From Apodospora peruviana (Eukaryota; Ascomycota; Sordariomycetes; Sordariales; Lasiosphaeriaceae): DNA of 64,000 nucleotides. The stretch is taken from assembly GCA_033439685.1 (NCBI GenBank), contig JAUEDM010000003.1, positions 4,184,001 to 4,248,000 on the forward strand. The letters are read 5' to 3'. Below the pieces are notes generated by a model. That model ran no database searches. It was not told where the DNA came from and worked only from the letters and a program-made list of their open reading frames with translations. Positions 22,868-35,095 of this stretch are shown here, piece after piece. Within the stretch, counting starts at the first letter, position 1; every line of letters starts with the position of its first letter. The position numbers and the translations under genes are program-made.

Positions 22868-23518
22868 CTAATTCAAGCACCTGGAGGTAGTGATCCGACT
22901 TGCCCCGGCATTCCTCGCCATAGTATGTTGCCTGGAGGTTTGTCGAGTCCAGAAATGGTCTATGGCTGATGGGCGGCCTCGTTGCTGTCCTTGAGGAGCC
23001 CGGGTGATTGCTCCTTTCGGCGGTCGGATGACTAAGTCCCACTGGGAGCTCAGTTGTAGCAGGTCCTCGGTGTTTCTTTCGTATTTCTCAAACTCGTCCC
23101 ACATCGGGTGCTGTAGGTTGAAGTCTCCTGCTACTATCACTGGGTGAGCTGGCTTGGGTTGGCCTACAAGGGTGCTAGGTACTTCTTTGCTGTCTGGGGG
23201 GTTGTAGATGGACCATAACTCGAAGCCACGGTTACCTTGGCCAAGATTTGCTTCTGGGAACCATACCCGGCACCAGTTGTCAGACATTACAAAGTCCCAC
23301 TGGCCGACCTCAAACCGCTTGATAACGTATATTGCTGCCCAGCCTTCGAGTTTGAACACCAGGTGGTATTTGCTGCTCCGTGGGCAATACATGGACTTTG
23401 TCTCTCTATTGATCCATGGTTCTTGTACTGCTACGAGGTCGTATTTAGCCTCTTCTAGCAGGACTTCAAGAGCCTGCTTGTTTCCTTCGGTATTCCATAG
23501 GAGGATTCTAACTCTCAT
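22868..23518 (-). pseudogene. LINE endonuclease domain
   Basis: The frame starts MRVRILLWNTEGNKQALEVL and shows AVQEPWINRETKSMYCP, SIYNPPDSKEVP and VIVAGDFNLQHPMWDEFE, the exonuclease-endonuclease-phosphatase fold of LINE endonucleases; the usual motif with Asn and catalytic Glu (VQEPW) and the GDFN box are intact. SAIDHFWTR near the end resembles the conserved S-x-I-D motif. It then loses frame toward the RT. Confidence 0.9.
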
Positions 23519-24269
23519 TTTGGTCTGCGACGACGATGGATTCCATTACAGTGTCTGACCTGTCCAGGCTTGTGGAGGTTGTAGTCGCCGCAGGCTCGGC
23601 TACCGTGGTTGGTGTAGGTGTTGCGAACCGGGCCATCGCCGACTCGAAGTTGATTCTGGTCTGTTGTGGGACTTGGAGAGCGTAGTGTTGGGCTGAAGCC
23701 ACGCTCGCTGGCCTTCGTTTCATTCTCTTTCTGCTGACTTCTCGGTACCCATTATCATCTGCGTCCCCTTGGTTGAGGTTCGGCTGGCCAACGTCGGCAA
23801 TCGCGGCTTCGTAGGTCCGCGGTCGGTGTTGGTAGGCCTCGCTAGCCTTCGATAGGACCGTTAACTTTTCAGGGCCTCTTTCGACCATGCTGGATGTCTC
23901 CCTCCGCAAGCTGGGCAGCGGAGGGGATTTTCGTTCCTGTGGGTTGGGCATTGGGCTTCTCCATCTCTGCCGCCGTCCCCATGAGCCTTCGTCCCACACC
24001 GTGGGCATAATGGTGTCATTCTGCAGTGATGTTGCGTATGGCCCCATTTCTCAGCATTTGCAACACTGCACTAGGCTCAGCGCAGCCCAGTACGGTTCGC
24101 AGTCCAGTAGCTGGGCCTTCCGGATTTGGTAATCAAAGGCTTTTTGTTTCTCGCACTCCAAAAGGATTCTCTCTAGCCCGAGTAATTTTGCGATGAGTGA
24201 TAAAAACGGCGAATTATGGGAGTGGGATGATCTGAAGGCGATAATAACCACTTTAGCAGGTGATGCCAC
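23508..24269 (-). pseudogene. LINE ORF1 (gag-like) remnant
   Basis: Frames 24269-24051 and 24047-23508 hold the end of ORF1. RKAQLLDCEPYWAALSLVQCCKC is the first part of a zinc-knuckle region; the next knuckles (cgtgg... region with WDEGSWGRRQRWRSPMPNPQ) are scrambled by a frame change and a stop at 24048-24050. A Lys/Arg-rich tail follows. The end overlaps the endonuclease start by a few bases, as in Tad1-like elements. Confidence 0.65.
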
Positions 24270-24270
24270 T

Positions 24271-25506
24271 CCGCGTTCCTTCAGGGCGGACTTTATTCCT
24301 TACATTCGCGGACAGGACAAGTCACAGGTTGACGGCAAACTACAGTAGAGGCCAAAATCAGTGTCCAAGATTGCCTGGAGGAACTCCTTGAGTTGCGGAA
24401 GGTTCCTTCAGCCGGAAAAACCTTGCCCATGCCTGGAGGAACTAAAAGTTCCGGAAGGTTCCTCATTGTTGGCTTGACTTGGCCTTGCAACAAAGCACGG
24501 ACTAACTTTGGCCTTCCGCATTCCCCGCTACACTGTGCTTCTTCCACGGTGTTCTCTTGTTTCTACTGTGATTTAGCACCGTTTTAGGTCCGTGGCGCGC
24601 TCTCTCTTGCCGAAACGAATAAAACAGCCACAAGAGGCTGTGACCCCAACTAAAAAGCTGCCGTTTCGAGGCGCCATTTCCTGACATTAAGGAGGCGAGA
24701 ACATCCTCCTTGCCAAGCTCATTGTTACGGCCTGCACCCAAGAAGGATAAAGACAGATCGCAAGGCAGCACGTCTATGGGTTGGTGGCGATCAGAAGACT
24801 AAATAATGAAGGAAGTCCTCTCAGACGGAGAGTACACTATCACTGTAGGCCGCGATCACTATAATGCATCATCGCTCGGGATGACGCTCACCCATTTTAC
24901 ATAGATTCATAGGATCACGACAACAAGTGCGCTGGTCAGTTGACATCTGTCTTGCTGCGACACGAGCGCCAAGGGTCCGAATCATTAAGACCACCCATAC
25001 TTGTCCAAGAGAGGTTAGTGCTTCGCCAACTTCGCTTCGTCATTCAACAGAGTCGCCGCTCAACCGCTGCACCACAAGCGGTCGTCTCAGCGCGTTCGTG
25101 GCACCGATATGCGCGCCAGCGCAACGGCCAAGCGAAAAGAATGGGTGACCGACATCGCTGTGCTCCGTGTCGCCTCTGCATCTCAGCAGCCAGCAACAGT
25201 TCATCTCCGAGTGCCATCATCCCTTGCGACGGCTTCATTGCAACAGCCAATTGGCATTCACCACAACGCACCCAGAACGGGTCAATGCAGCGTTCACCAA
25301 TTGCGTCTGCCAACGGCGGGTGCTGAGCAGCGCCACAGTTGTATCTTGGGCGTCTGCCAAGCGAGAGAGCCACCCACAGCTTTCAACCCCGCTTCGCGGT
25401 AACCACGCGAAAGTACAGCCGCCAACTTCACAATGTCACTACTGTTGCGATAACCTCTCTTCTTCCCGGGAAATATCATCCCGAAGCTATATGCGCGAGA
25501 GATATC
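24271..25506. other. Intergenic: short tandem repeat and likely NLR promoter
   Basis: Two diverged 58-bp units (cctggaggaact..., starting near 24374 and 24432) form a short tandem repeat next to the truncated LINE end. The remaining about 1 kb to the NACHT gene has only unconvincing ORFs and presumably contains its promoter and 5' UTR. Confidence 0.45.
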
Positions 25507-28500
25507 ATGGGGTCGCTTAAGGGGTGGTTAAAAAGGCCTTTCGGGCGTCGTGGTGCAACCTCACCCACTCCATCTGCCACACATTCTACAGGTACGTTGA
25601 GACGAGCGCCAGATTGTAGGCCTCCTCGAGACTCACGGTTCTACCAGAGGTCCAGCCCGCTGAGGAGGGAAGCTCAGAACACGGACCAACAGCACCTTCC
25701 CGCACCACGACAGAGCAACGCACCCCGCCCTCCCCGTCTGCTGATCATGATCTGGCGCGCCGACCCAACATGGACAGGAGAGCTACAGACCATCACCAGC
25801 CAGCCGCTGCATCGCAAGCTCCACCTTCCACCCTGTCTATCGAACCCCGAGCCGAGCCAAAAGCGGCCGAGTCCACAGACCAACCGACGTCTGCCCCTTC
25901 CACGTCCCAGAGACTGTGGGACGCCGCGTACGACAGCCTTGCGGAGGACAAGGATACCGCGGAGCTTGTCAGGTCGTACATGAAAACGTTAGAGGAAGTT
26001 CTCGGGGACAAGACTTGCGAATCCTCCGCCGTCGAAGTTTCCGCTAGACTGAAAGACCCCAGCCAGCGGCAGGCGCACATGAGAAAGCTGGTGGAAGAAG
26101 GCCAGGCAAAGATTTCCACATCGTCGAAGATCATGCAGGGAGTTGGTGATGTGGTCCAATTCGTTCTCTCGGCTAAGACTATGATCGACCTGGCGATCCA
26201 GAACGTACCGCAGGCAGCACTTCCGTGGGCCGGTGTTTGTATTGGACTGCAAGTACGTACTCGTGCTCGGCCGCCAAAATGGCCCTTTTGGTTAACCTAC
26301 ATTTAGATCCTCTTAAATCCTGTAAAAGCGACAAAATCTAACCTGGAGGGCATCACGCATGTTATCTCCCGGATGGACTGGTATTGCGCCTTGACCGAAC
26401 ACATCCTAAGCCAGAACAACATCGTGGTCGGGAAAGAGAGCTTTAAGTCTGTCCAGTTGCAGTTGGAAAAGATAGTCGTCAAGCTCTACAGGGTTCTTCT
26501 TCTGTACCATATCAAGAGTGTTTGCTCCTTCTACCGGCATCAAGGCTGGGTCTTCCTCCGCGGTCTTGCGAACATCGACGACTGGGATACCGATCTGAAG
26601 AGCGTCACAGACCCCGAAGCAACTCTTCAGAACGATTTGAGTCAGTATACCAGCCAGCATACTAAGAGCATCCTAGGAAAGCTTGTCGAGGAGGCAGAAA
26701 AAAGAAAAGCACTGCTTGGAGATATCCATCAAGCTCTTCAGAGCAGCATTGCTGTGGAGAAGGAAACCCGCCAAGCTGTCCGGGATGGCAACACTTTGCG
26801 GAAGGAGATCCACAAAGATGACAAGGATACACGATGCCTCCAAGATCTTCATCTAACTGATCCGCGCGACGACAAGAAACGCATCGAGGACACTAAAGGC
26901 GGCCTGTTGCAAGACGCATATTACTGGGTCCTCGACAACTCCGAATTCCGGCAATGGCGCAATAGCCCGGACAGCCACCTACTCTGGATTAAGGGCGACC
27001 CCGGCAAGGGCAAGACAATGTTGCTTTGCGGTATTATCAACGAGTTGCAGAGCTCAAGTCCGGGAATAGGCCTCTTGTCCTTCTTTTTCTGCCAGGCTAC
27101 AGACAATCGGATCAACAACGCCACCGCCATCCTGCGCGGCCTTCTTTACCTGCTCCTCGACCAACAGCCGTCCCTCATCCCACACGTCCGGAAGAAATAC
27201 GATCATGCAGGCAAAAAGCTCTTCGAGGATGCAAATGGGTGGGTGGCATTATCCGAGATCTTAAGAAACATTCTACAAGATCCAAACCTGGAGGGCGCCT
27301 ACCTGATCATCGATGCGCTCGATGAATGCAGAGAGACCGATCTGCCGCAGCTTCTTAAATTTTTTGTCGATATGTCATCCGCATCTCGTGTTAAGTGGAT
27401 CATCTCCAGTCGTAATTTGCCAAGTATTGAGGAGAGTCTGAAAGCTGCGAAGCAGAAAGTAAGACTTGATCTCGAGTTGAATGAAAAGTCTGTCTCCTCC
27501 GCTGTCAGTACATATATTCAGCACAAGACAGATGAATTAGCGCGACTGAAGGGATACGACAAGAAAACACGGGACGCTGTCCAACGCCACTTGACTCTCA
27601 ACGCCAACGACACATTCCTCTGGGTGGCTTTGGTGTGTCAAGAACTCGAGAAGGTCTCACGATTAAGAGTTCTCGCCAAGTTAAATCAGTTTCCACCTGT
27701 CCTTGGTTCTCTCTACCAACGAATGATGGATCAAATTCGCCACTCGGATGAGGCAGATATCTGCAAACAAGTACTCGCCGCCATATCAATTACTTACCGG
27801 CCTATCACGATACAAGAGCTGGCACCTTTGCTGGATATACCCGAGGGCATCTCTGACGATCCGGAATTCTTGATGGAGATAGTAGGACTCTGCGGCTCTT
27901 TTCTGACCCTTCGAGAATCCACCATCTATTTCGTCCATCAATCGGCAAAAGACTTTCTCCTAAAAGACGCATTCGATGAGATCTTTCCCTCTGGGGTAGA
28001 AGCATTACACTATGATATCTTCTCGCAGTCAATACATGTGATGTCCAGCGCCTTGCGGCGCGACATGTACGACCTAGTTACCCCCGGAATTGCCATCGAA
28101 AATGTCAATCCGCCTGACCCGGACCCCTTAGCAGCAGCACGCTATGCTTGTCTCTACTGGGTTGATCATCTCTATGACTGGCAGTCGAGCGACAATATCA
28201 AGCACCCAGATGGTCTCCAAGATGGCGGTATTATCGACGACTTCCTAAGACAGCACTATCTCCACTGGCTCGAAGCTCTTTCACTTTGCAAGAGCATGTC
28301 ACAAGGGATATTGTCAATAGGGAAGCTCGAAGGCGTTCTTCAGGTTAGCTCTTCCCGGTGATATCATCTTATTATTAAGCAGTTCTAACCTAATTAGCAG
28401 AGGTCAATTACATCACAGTTATTAAACCTTGTTTATGACATGTGGCGATTTGTTCTATACTGCGGATGGCTAGTTGAGAATCATCCCCTTCAAGTATACG

Positions 28501-30011
28501 CTTCAGCACTTGTATTCAGCCCGGCCCGCAGTATCACCAGAGATCTATTCAAGCAAGAAATACCAAAGTGGATTACTTCCGGGCCAGTTGTAGAGAAAAA
28601 TTGGAATGCGTGCCGACAGACGTTAGAAGGGCATAGCGATTGGGTCAGTTCCGTCGCATTCTCTCCCGACTCGAACCTCGTTGTATCCGGGTCAGGGGAC
28701 AAGACCGTCAAGATCTGGGATGTCGCGACGGGCGTTTGCAGACAGACGTTAGAAGGGCATAGCGATTGGGTCAGTTCCGTCGCGTTCTCTCCCGACTCGA
28801 ACCTCGTTGTATCCGGGTCAGGGGACAAGACCGTCAAGATCTGGGATGTCGCGACGGGCGTTTGCAGACAGACGTTAGAAGGGCATAGCGATTGGGTCAG
28901 TTCCGTCGCGTTCTCTCCCGACTCGAACCTCGTTATATCCGGGTCAGGGGACAAGACCGTCAAGATCTGGGATGTCGCGACGGGCGTTTGCAGACAGACG
29001 TTAGAAGGGCATAGCGATTGGGTCAGTTCCGTCGCGTTCTCTCCCGACTCGAACCTCGTTGTATCCGGGTCAGGGGACAAGACCGTCAAGATCTGGGATG
29101 TCGCGACGGGCGATTGCAGACAGACGTTAGAAGGGCATAGCGATTGGGTCAGTTCCGTCGCGTTCTCTCCCGACTCGAACCTCGTTATATCCGGGTCATA
29201 TGACAAGACCGTCAAGATCTGGGATGTCGCGACGGGCGATTGCAGACAGACGTTAGAAGGGCATAGCGATTCCGTCAGTTCCGTCGCGTTCTCTCCCGAC
29301 TCGAACCTCGTTATATCCGGGTCATATGACAAGACCGTCAAGATCTGGGATGTCGCGACGGGCGTTTGCAGACAGACGTTAGAAGGGCATAGCGATTGGG
29401 TCAGTTCCGTCGCATTCTCTCCCGACTCGAACCTCGTTGTATCAGGGTCATATGACAAGACCGTCAAGATCTGGGATGTCGCGACGGGCGATTGCAGACA
29501 GACGTTAGAAGGGCATAGCGATTGGGTCAGTTCCGTCGCATTCTCTCCCGACTCGAACCTCGTTGTATCCGGGTCATATGACAAGACCGTCAAGATCTGG
29601 GATGTCGCGACGGGCGATTGCAGACAGACGTTAGAAGGGCATAGCGATTCGTTCCGTTCCGTCGCGTTCTCTCCCGACTCGAACCTCGTTATATCCGGGT
29701 CAGGGGACAAGACCGTCAAGATATGGGATGTCGCGACGGGCGATTGCAGACAGACGTTAGAAGAGCATAGCGGTGACGTTACGTCTTCGAAGTTATTTAC
29801 CTCCTGGTCAGGTGACGCGAAAATTCCTTATCGCTTAAAATATGGTATAGACTCGGACAATAAGTGGATTACAAGAGGCTCAGAAAACTGGCTGTGGCTG
29901 CCTCCGGGATGTCGAGCAACATGTTCGGCTGTAGCAGCATCTACGATTGCTATTGGCTGTTCGTCGGGACGTGTCCTAATTATCACGGTCGCGACAGCCA
30001 ACTATAACTGA
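25507..30011 (+). CDS. NACHT-WD40 STAND receptor (NLR-like), four exons
   Basis: Model: join(25507..25591,25678..26252,26307..28343,28401..30011), 1435 aa; introns of 86, 54 and 57 bp keep the frame. The N-terminal about 100 residues are Arg/Pro-rich. Residues about 105-330 (RLWDAAYDSLAEDKDTAELV...) match the NACHT-associated N-terminal domain of fungal NWD proteins. A NACHT NTPase follows: Walker A GDPGKGKT at about 450-457, Walker B LIIDALDEC at about 553-561, sensor ISSR, and a winged-helix-like region. Residues 969-1346 are nine 42-residue WD40 repeats, then a decayed tenth and a unique tail. Such STAND proteins oligomerise on ligand binding through the WD40 propeller and trigger programmed cell death in vegetative incompatibility or defence. 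Repeats are almost identical at DNA level, indicating concerted evolution. The gene appears intact and is flanked by a LINE and a repeat graveyard. Confidence 0.92.
28608..29741 (+). repeat. Nine tandem 126-bp WD40 repeats inside the NLR-like gene
   Basis: Nine in-frame 126-bp units run without spacers. The protein unit is 42 residues with a fixed core (CRQTLEGHSD, VAFSPDSNLV, DKTVKIWDVATG). Differences fall at few positions: 1 (A/V/D), 12 (W/S), 13 (V/F), 14 (S/R), 26 (V/I) and 30 (G/Y). A tenth degenerate unit begins at 29742 (CRQTLEEHSG) and then diverges. Nine blades exceed the seven of one propeller. Confidence 0.97.
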
Positions 30012-31837
30012 TCTCTCTTTTTTTTCTTTCATAGCGTGCCACAGGAGGGGTCCGGGGGGCTCTCTTAATTTATAACCGTCGTAGTATTCTAGAATCTTCC
30101 ATATCTTAGTGTCGTGCGGACCTGCATCCACCTACAGTTATCTAGTAGAAAATACTAGTAGAGGCTGGAATGCACTAGAAAAGTCAACTTCGCCACCAGG
30201 GTTGCCACTCTTTACTACCATAAGAAATTACAACGCCAAATGTGCTGTAGTTACAAGAGAACACTGCTCACGTGTAATGGAAGAAGTAGGGGTTGGGTGG
30301 TAGTAAGGTAATTCATTGAAGCCATGTCCTTTCACTTCCGTGGGCAGGCCAAGCTCCCATCTTGTAGCCGACTCTTGGCTCCTATCTGGCCACCTTGCCT
30401 GAACTCTCTTTAACTTCATGACGTATGATGCCCTCGGTTCCATGAATTCGTTACCAATGGCACCTCGGTTCCACGCATCCGATGCCTTCATTACCGATGA
30501 CGCCTTTGTGGACTGCCAACATCCATGGGTCTCTACTACCAGTGGGTCTTTGTTGATTTCCTTTGGTCCCCTCAGCTGGTGTCAGTGGGTCTATATGGGG
30601 CGCCCCTTTCACTCAGCCGCATCAGAGCTAATCTGACTCCCAATTGGTTGTTCTGTCATGGTTCCGATAGTGCTTGTTATCAGGGCCCACTTATCGGAGC
30701 TTGCAGCCAATTACCTGTCATGCACAATGCGGGATGGGGGCTTGGCGGCCGGAAACGGGGATAACGGATGAGATTTGCTGGTTCTTCAAATCTACAAGAT
30801 TACATCCATCTCTGAACCACACCAGGACAGCTCCTGAACGCTGAGGACGACTACACAGCACCAGGCGGTATCAATTCCGTCATCAATCACCTTGATACTC
30901 TCGTTTTCATCAGGCTGGATAATGTCACCAGCTTCCAGACCAGCCTGCGTCTCGCCAACCGAACTCGAAATACCGAGAGATTTTATGGTTTCGGTCTTAG
31001 CATTTGTGGCGGTTGTGGCAGTTTTTTTTTTGCAGCCCTCCAGGTGGCGCACCGCTCGCCACTGCTGCCTTATTCCCTGGCAGTGGAGAAGGCTGGGATA
31101 ACTATGACGATGCGGGCTCGTCACCGGGCTGGGAGAGCCGTTTCCAGGTAGATTATCCCTAGCTGGTCCCGAATGTGAGCAATCTTTCCTCTGTCTTGCA
31201 TATGTTAGTTCATGGTTTTTCGCTGATCTAGTGGCCCTTTGTTCCGCTTACCTTGCTCTCATCCATGTTGTATGCCTTGACAACATTTTTATCTCCTGTT
31301 TTAGAAGTTCCGGCCGTGATGCAGATTGCGACTCGGCCACCTCCTTCTGGTGCTTCTCGACTTGATCATTCAGCCCCTCGAGGCGCGTCCACGCGGGTAC
31401 TCCTGCCTGTTCTGGTCCACAGCGCCAGTCATATGTCCCTCACCATCAGTTGATCGCAGCAGCCTTCACAATCCTAGTGCTCCTCATTTCTTCCCTGTAA
31501 ATACTGTGCTGGTTCTGCTTCAACATCAGACCATGTTATGAGGACAAGCTTGAAGCTACGCAGAAAAGTGACGGCCAAGTCAGGCCTCGGGGCCATTTCC
31601 GCCGTGACCTTCGCCCGCCAGTCCGCAAGCGTCGTAAGCCGAGCTCTCGCTTTACCCTTCCTAGGATGCCGGGCCAGAAGGACTCCGAGTGGCGCATTAT
31701 AGATAGATGTCTTGTAATTACAGCTTTGAAAGACCACTTCCGAAATTCTCCTACATTCTTATCCATCTTCAATAAGCTCTAGGTTTCTGGCTTCTCTTAG
31801 AACGACGTCTTATGGTTGGGAATCCTAATGTGTTATC
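30012..31837. other. Non-coding or decayed sequence
   Basis: No gene can be supported. Minus-strand frames at 30792-31124 and around 31260-31450 have a charged, coiled-coil-like character (RLEGLNDQVEKHQKEVAESQ) and may be remnants of one gene broken by many changes, but I cannot name it. Confidence 0.35.
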
Positions 31838-32138
31838 TGTCAGATGGAAAGGATGCCTGTCAGAAAGGAATGCTGAATGTGGTCACCTAGAGGTCAAAGG
31901 ATCTGGGCAAAGGATCAAGTCAAAAGGATCTAGGCAAAGGAATTAGGGAAACTCCAAAGGAGCTGGCTGCGCCAGCTCAACCAAGTTGAACTATCAAGAC
32001 CTACGAGTAGATTTGCCACTATAAACGAGTATATGAACTAAGAATCTAGCCTCCCTAGATTCTGAAGGAGGAAAAAGAAAATCACACAGTTGTAACTCCC
32101 ATCAACTCCACAGAATCCAGTGTGCAGTACTTCTGACA
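31838..32138 (+). repeat. Solo LTR with 5-bp target duplication TTATC
   Basis: A 301-bp relative of the LTR at 16021, with TGTCAG and CTGACA ends and flanking TTATC copies at 31833-31837 and 32139-32143. It lacks about 20 bp present in the other copy (the acccaagggactagggaaagg stretch) and differs by scattered transitions. Confidence 0.92.
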
Positions 32139-32143
32139 TTATC

Positions 32144-34103
32144 ATGTCCTAACCTGGACTTGCGCTGATAAGACGAGAAGTAACTGCTAGAGAGTCGCTT
32201 TTTGCTGGTGGGAGAGGGCTGGCTGCCAGCCGAGGCTGTTGGCGAAGTCTTTTTAGCTGCTGTTCGAGCTGACCGTCGAGGGTTTTCTTTTGTTCCAAAT
32301 TATTGCACCATATCTTCAATTTGACGGTCGAATAGCATGTGGAGGTCTCCTAAATTTCATTTATCCACAGAGGCTGCTGGGCCCGAGCTGTTCCCATCCT
32401 CGCCCGATTCGTCCACGCTGCCATTTTTTTTGCGGGAAGGATCGTTGTTTATGTTGAGCTGGATTACTTCTACAGGGCTACCTTTTGCTATATAGAAGGT
32501 GGTGCAAGTCGTAGTACGGCTTGCAGCCTGCACAGCGGAAGAAATGTAGAAGCGACAGCGGTACGGAAGCTGTAGGGGGGTACAATAGAATAAGAATACA
32601 GTGAACTGTGCACTGTAACAACAAGTGTAAGTGAACAAGATTGTCTGGGATCGCCAATTCGAGTCGTTCGCGCCGTTGCCGTGAAAGATGATGAAGGAAC
32701 CGAGTGGCAGCTGGCGCTTCGACGGTCCTCCGCAAGAGGCCGCTCAATATCACGGGAATAATCGGTCTCTACAACTTAAGGATTTCAACACGGCTTTCTA
32801 CGTTGACCCAAGAGTGAGCAATCTTGTACGTCAGGTAGGCAAAGGATCTGTTGGTTTCCTCTTTGTCTAGGGCTGACGTTGGAGCTCTCTCCTATCTTTC
32901 TTCTCTTTGCGCGAGATGAATTAGGAGGAGGCGGCCGCTGTTTGGAAACCCCGCGAATGACCTGAATATGGCTCCGTTCGTATGTTTTGTCGGAGGTGTT
33001 ACATGTCCTCATCGCAGATAGACTCTGAAGAGGAGGTATTGAGCTGCATGACGCCGTCTTCGTATCTGGGGTTATGGGGACGTGGACTTCAGTTAATTCC
33101 GGTGACTGTTCCGGAAAGTGAAAGGCATTTATGCTAGGATTGGAAGGGACGGTCGCTAATTAATATAACCTGAGCCTCAGACTTCTCCGGCAGCAGACAG
33201 CCGTTGAACAGTCGTGGGATCGAAGAATCTCCCAGCATTTTTCTTGGTTTTGCCAGCTATCGTCGTATCTCAGAGTAAAGCTTCTCGGATCAACTGAGCA
33301 GTGGAGCAGAACTCGTAATATCTCCCACACAATTGGAAATGGCGCACTATGTAGTCCCGGAGGGAATGTCGCTGAGGTTTTGGCTAGCCGAGACAGACGG
33401 AACTGGGATAAAATAAGAGCACACAGGCGGAGAACCTACGCCAGATCGCCCCGAGACATTCTTCTAGGGATGTTAAGATCCCAGGTCCTTCTAACCGGGC
33501 AGGATTCGGAAGCAGGGACGCGCTCGGTTCCGGGGGTGCTGGTTCCTGAGAAAAAAACCTCGTAAGATCAGGCGACGTCGGAGTAGTGCCCGTGGGGTCC
33601 GTAGAATCCCAGGCTTGAGCAGCTGAAGAAGATGGAGTACATTTCAAGGCAGTCTCGTCCTGAGCGCACAAGTTCTCCATGGCTTCAAAATACGACGGTG
33701 TTGGAGAATATAGGTCCTGCAACGTGTTAGTTCTGGCAAAAACTACACCCCTGAGTAGACAACTTTCCTTGACAGTAGTCTGGGTTGTGTCGGCAACCAT
33801 GGCTTGTGATTCTCCCACTGTCGATTAAGAGTGTTTAACTGTCGGGGCAGCCGGCCTGGGCTGTCCGCTGTCCGCTGTGACCCATGTCCGTGGTTCGGAT
33901 GGATGGATGGATGGAATTCATTTCGCCCGGAGGCACTAAGCCTAAAGGGCCTATGAACGCTAACTACATTCGGTTCATCCAATTCTGCCATTGTCTCGTC
34001 CAAGCCCTCTACTTTTTCATTTTTAGACCATCCGACGCCTCTTGTCGTATTATTAGCAGATCGACTGGGAGTTTATATTCTCCAAGTGTTCAGCGTCCTA
34101 TCT
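32144..34103. other. Mostly non-coding; one candidate exon
   Basis: No recognised gene. The minus-strand frame 33384-33818 (144 aa, LQDLYSPTPSYFEAMENL...) could contain a real exon: a possible intron with a CTAAC branch and TTGCAG acceptor precedes DLYSPTPSYF, but the C-terminal part looks random and no family is recognised. A (ggat)n run lies at 33898-33913. Confidence 0.3.
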
Positions 34104-34689
34104 TCAGCAGCTAAAGCAGGATCTGCTGGTTGAGGCTATGCGGGCCCCTTGGTCAAGTTCTCTTACTGCGATGCATCTATTCTCTGTGCGTCCAAATCTA
34201 GTCTTCCCGTTGACATGGCATACTTGATTGTTGCCCGAACTGCCTTCATGTCTGGCGACCATTTCTTGGGGTCCGATGTCGCTTTTTCCTCCCAGATTGA
34301 ACGAGATACTTCCCCGTCTTGTTGTTGTACATTGCAGCATACCTTCTCGTAGCGCCGTCCAACCTTACGCATCGTAGCAGGAAGTGATTCACGGTTTCCC
34401 TCGCGTGACCGCAATCACATAGGCCGGATTCAGCTGCCCCGATTTTATATAGAAATCGTTCAATCTCGCCATACCTGTCCGGAGTTGTGCCAGTACATAG
34501 GCCTCTTTTCGTTTCAGCTTGTCGTACAGGTCCTGCGTGTGTGCCTGATAATGTATTGGGCGTGAGAGCAGCCAACCGACGGTGATATCGGGCACAAGCA
34601 AGCAGGATAATGAGCTGCGTTAGCTTTTCTCGGAAAGCGAGGTGTGAACTGTAGTTACACACTTCATTGGCTTCAGGTTTTAAACGCAC
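34104..34689 (-). pseudogene. Tad1-like LINE C-terminal fragment
   Basis: Minus-strand frames read YVLAQLRTGMARLNDF, then ESGLCDCGHARETVNHFLLR, the C-CG-H-ET-H-C motif at the C-terminus of fungal LINE polyproteins, followed by a charged tail (YAMSTGRLDLDAQR). Two frames must be combined, so it is broken. No RT or endonuclease is nearby and the sequence differs from the LINE at 21 kb, so this is a separate 3' relic. Confidence 0.75.
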
Positions 34690-35095
34690 AATCTAACCCA
34701 ACCAACACTTGAACTGAAGGAAACGGGTGTTAAATTACATTTCCAGAATAAGGTCCTAACAAAGCAGATGTTAGGTTGCCAACACGTATCATAGACCAGC
34801 TCTGGACCTCTGCTCTTACACGGAGACGACTTTTGGAATCTTTGTACGGGGTACAGACAATACCTGCATTTCTAAGCAAGGCTGGGCTGGTGTGCTGCGG
34901 CTTTGGGAGCAGATATGAGCCGAAGTTGAGCCCCGGCTGATCTTATCTCAGAATCTCAGACCAGTGTGGGGCGCTCGGTGGTTTTTGGGGGATTCTCGAA
35001 GAATCGGCCAATAAGAATACTGGGATTCTTTCTCGGACCCACACCCAGCACCACCGCCGTACACTTGCCTGAGAGCATTTCTTGGATTATTGGTA

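Larger units (their letters stand above)
20685..24270 (-). mobile_element. Tad1-like LINE (non-LTR retrotransposon), 5'-truncated and decayed
   Basis: Reading on the minus strand from 24270 the order is ORF1 Zn-knuckle region, apurinic-type endonuclease, reverse transcriptase, C-terminal Cys/His region, 3' UTR with (TAA)n tail. This order and the sequence style fit the Tad1 group of fungal LINEs. Each ORF is interrupted by stops and frame changes. The ORF1 start and promoter are not recognisable, so the copy is probably 5'-truncated near 24.27 kb, the common outcome of target-primed reverse transcription. Confidence 0.88.

Noticed and set aside
28490..29719. Long minus-strand open frame of 409 codons across the WD40 repeats
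   Set aside because: It is the antisense shadow of the 126-bp repeats, open because each repeat is; no independent features.
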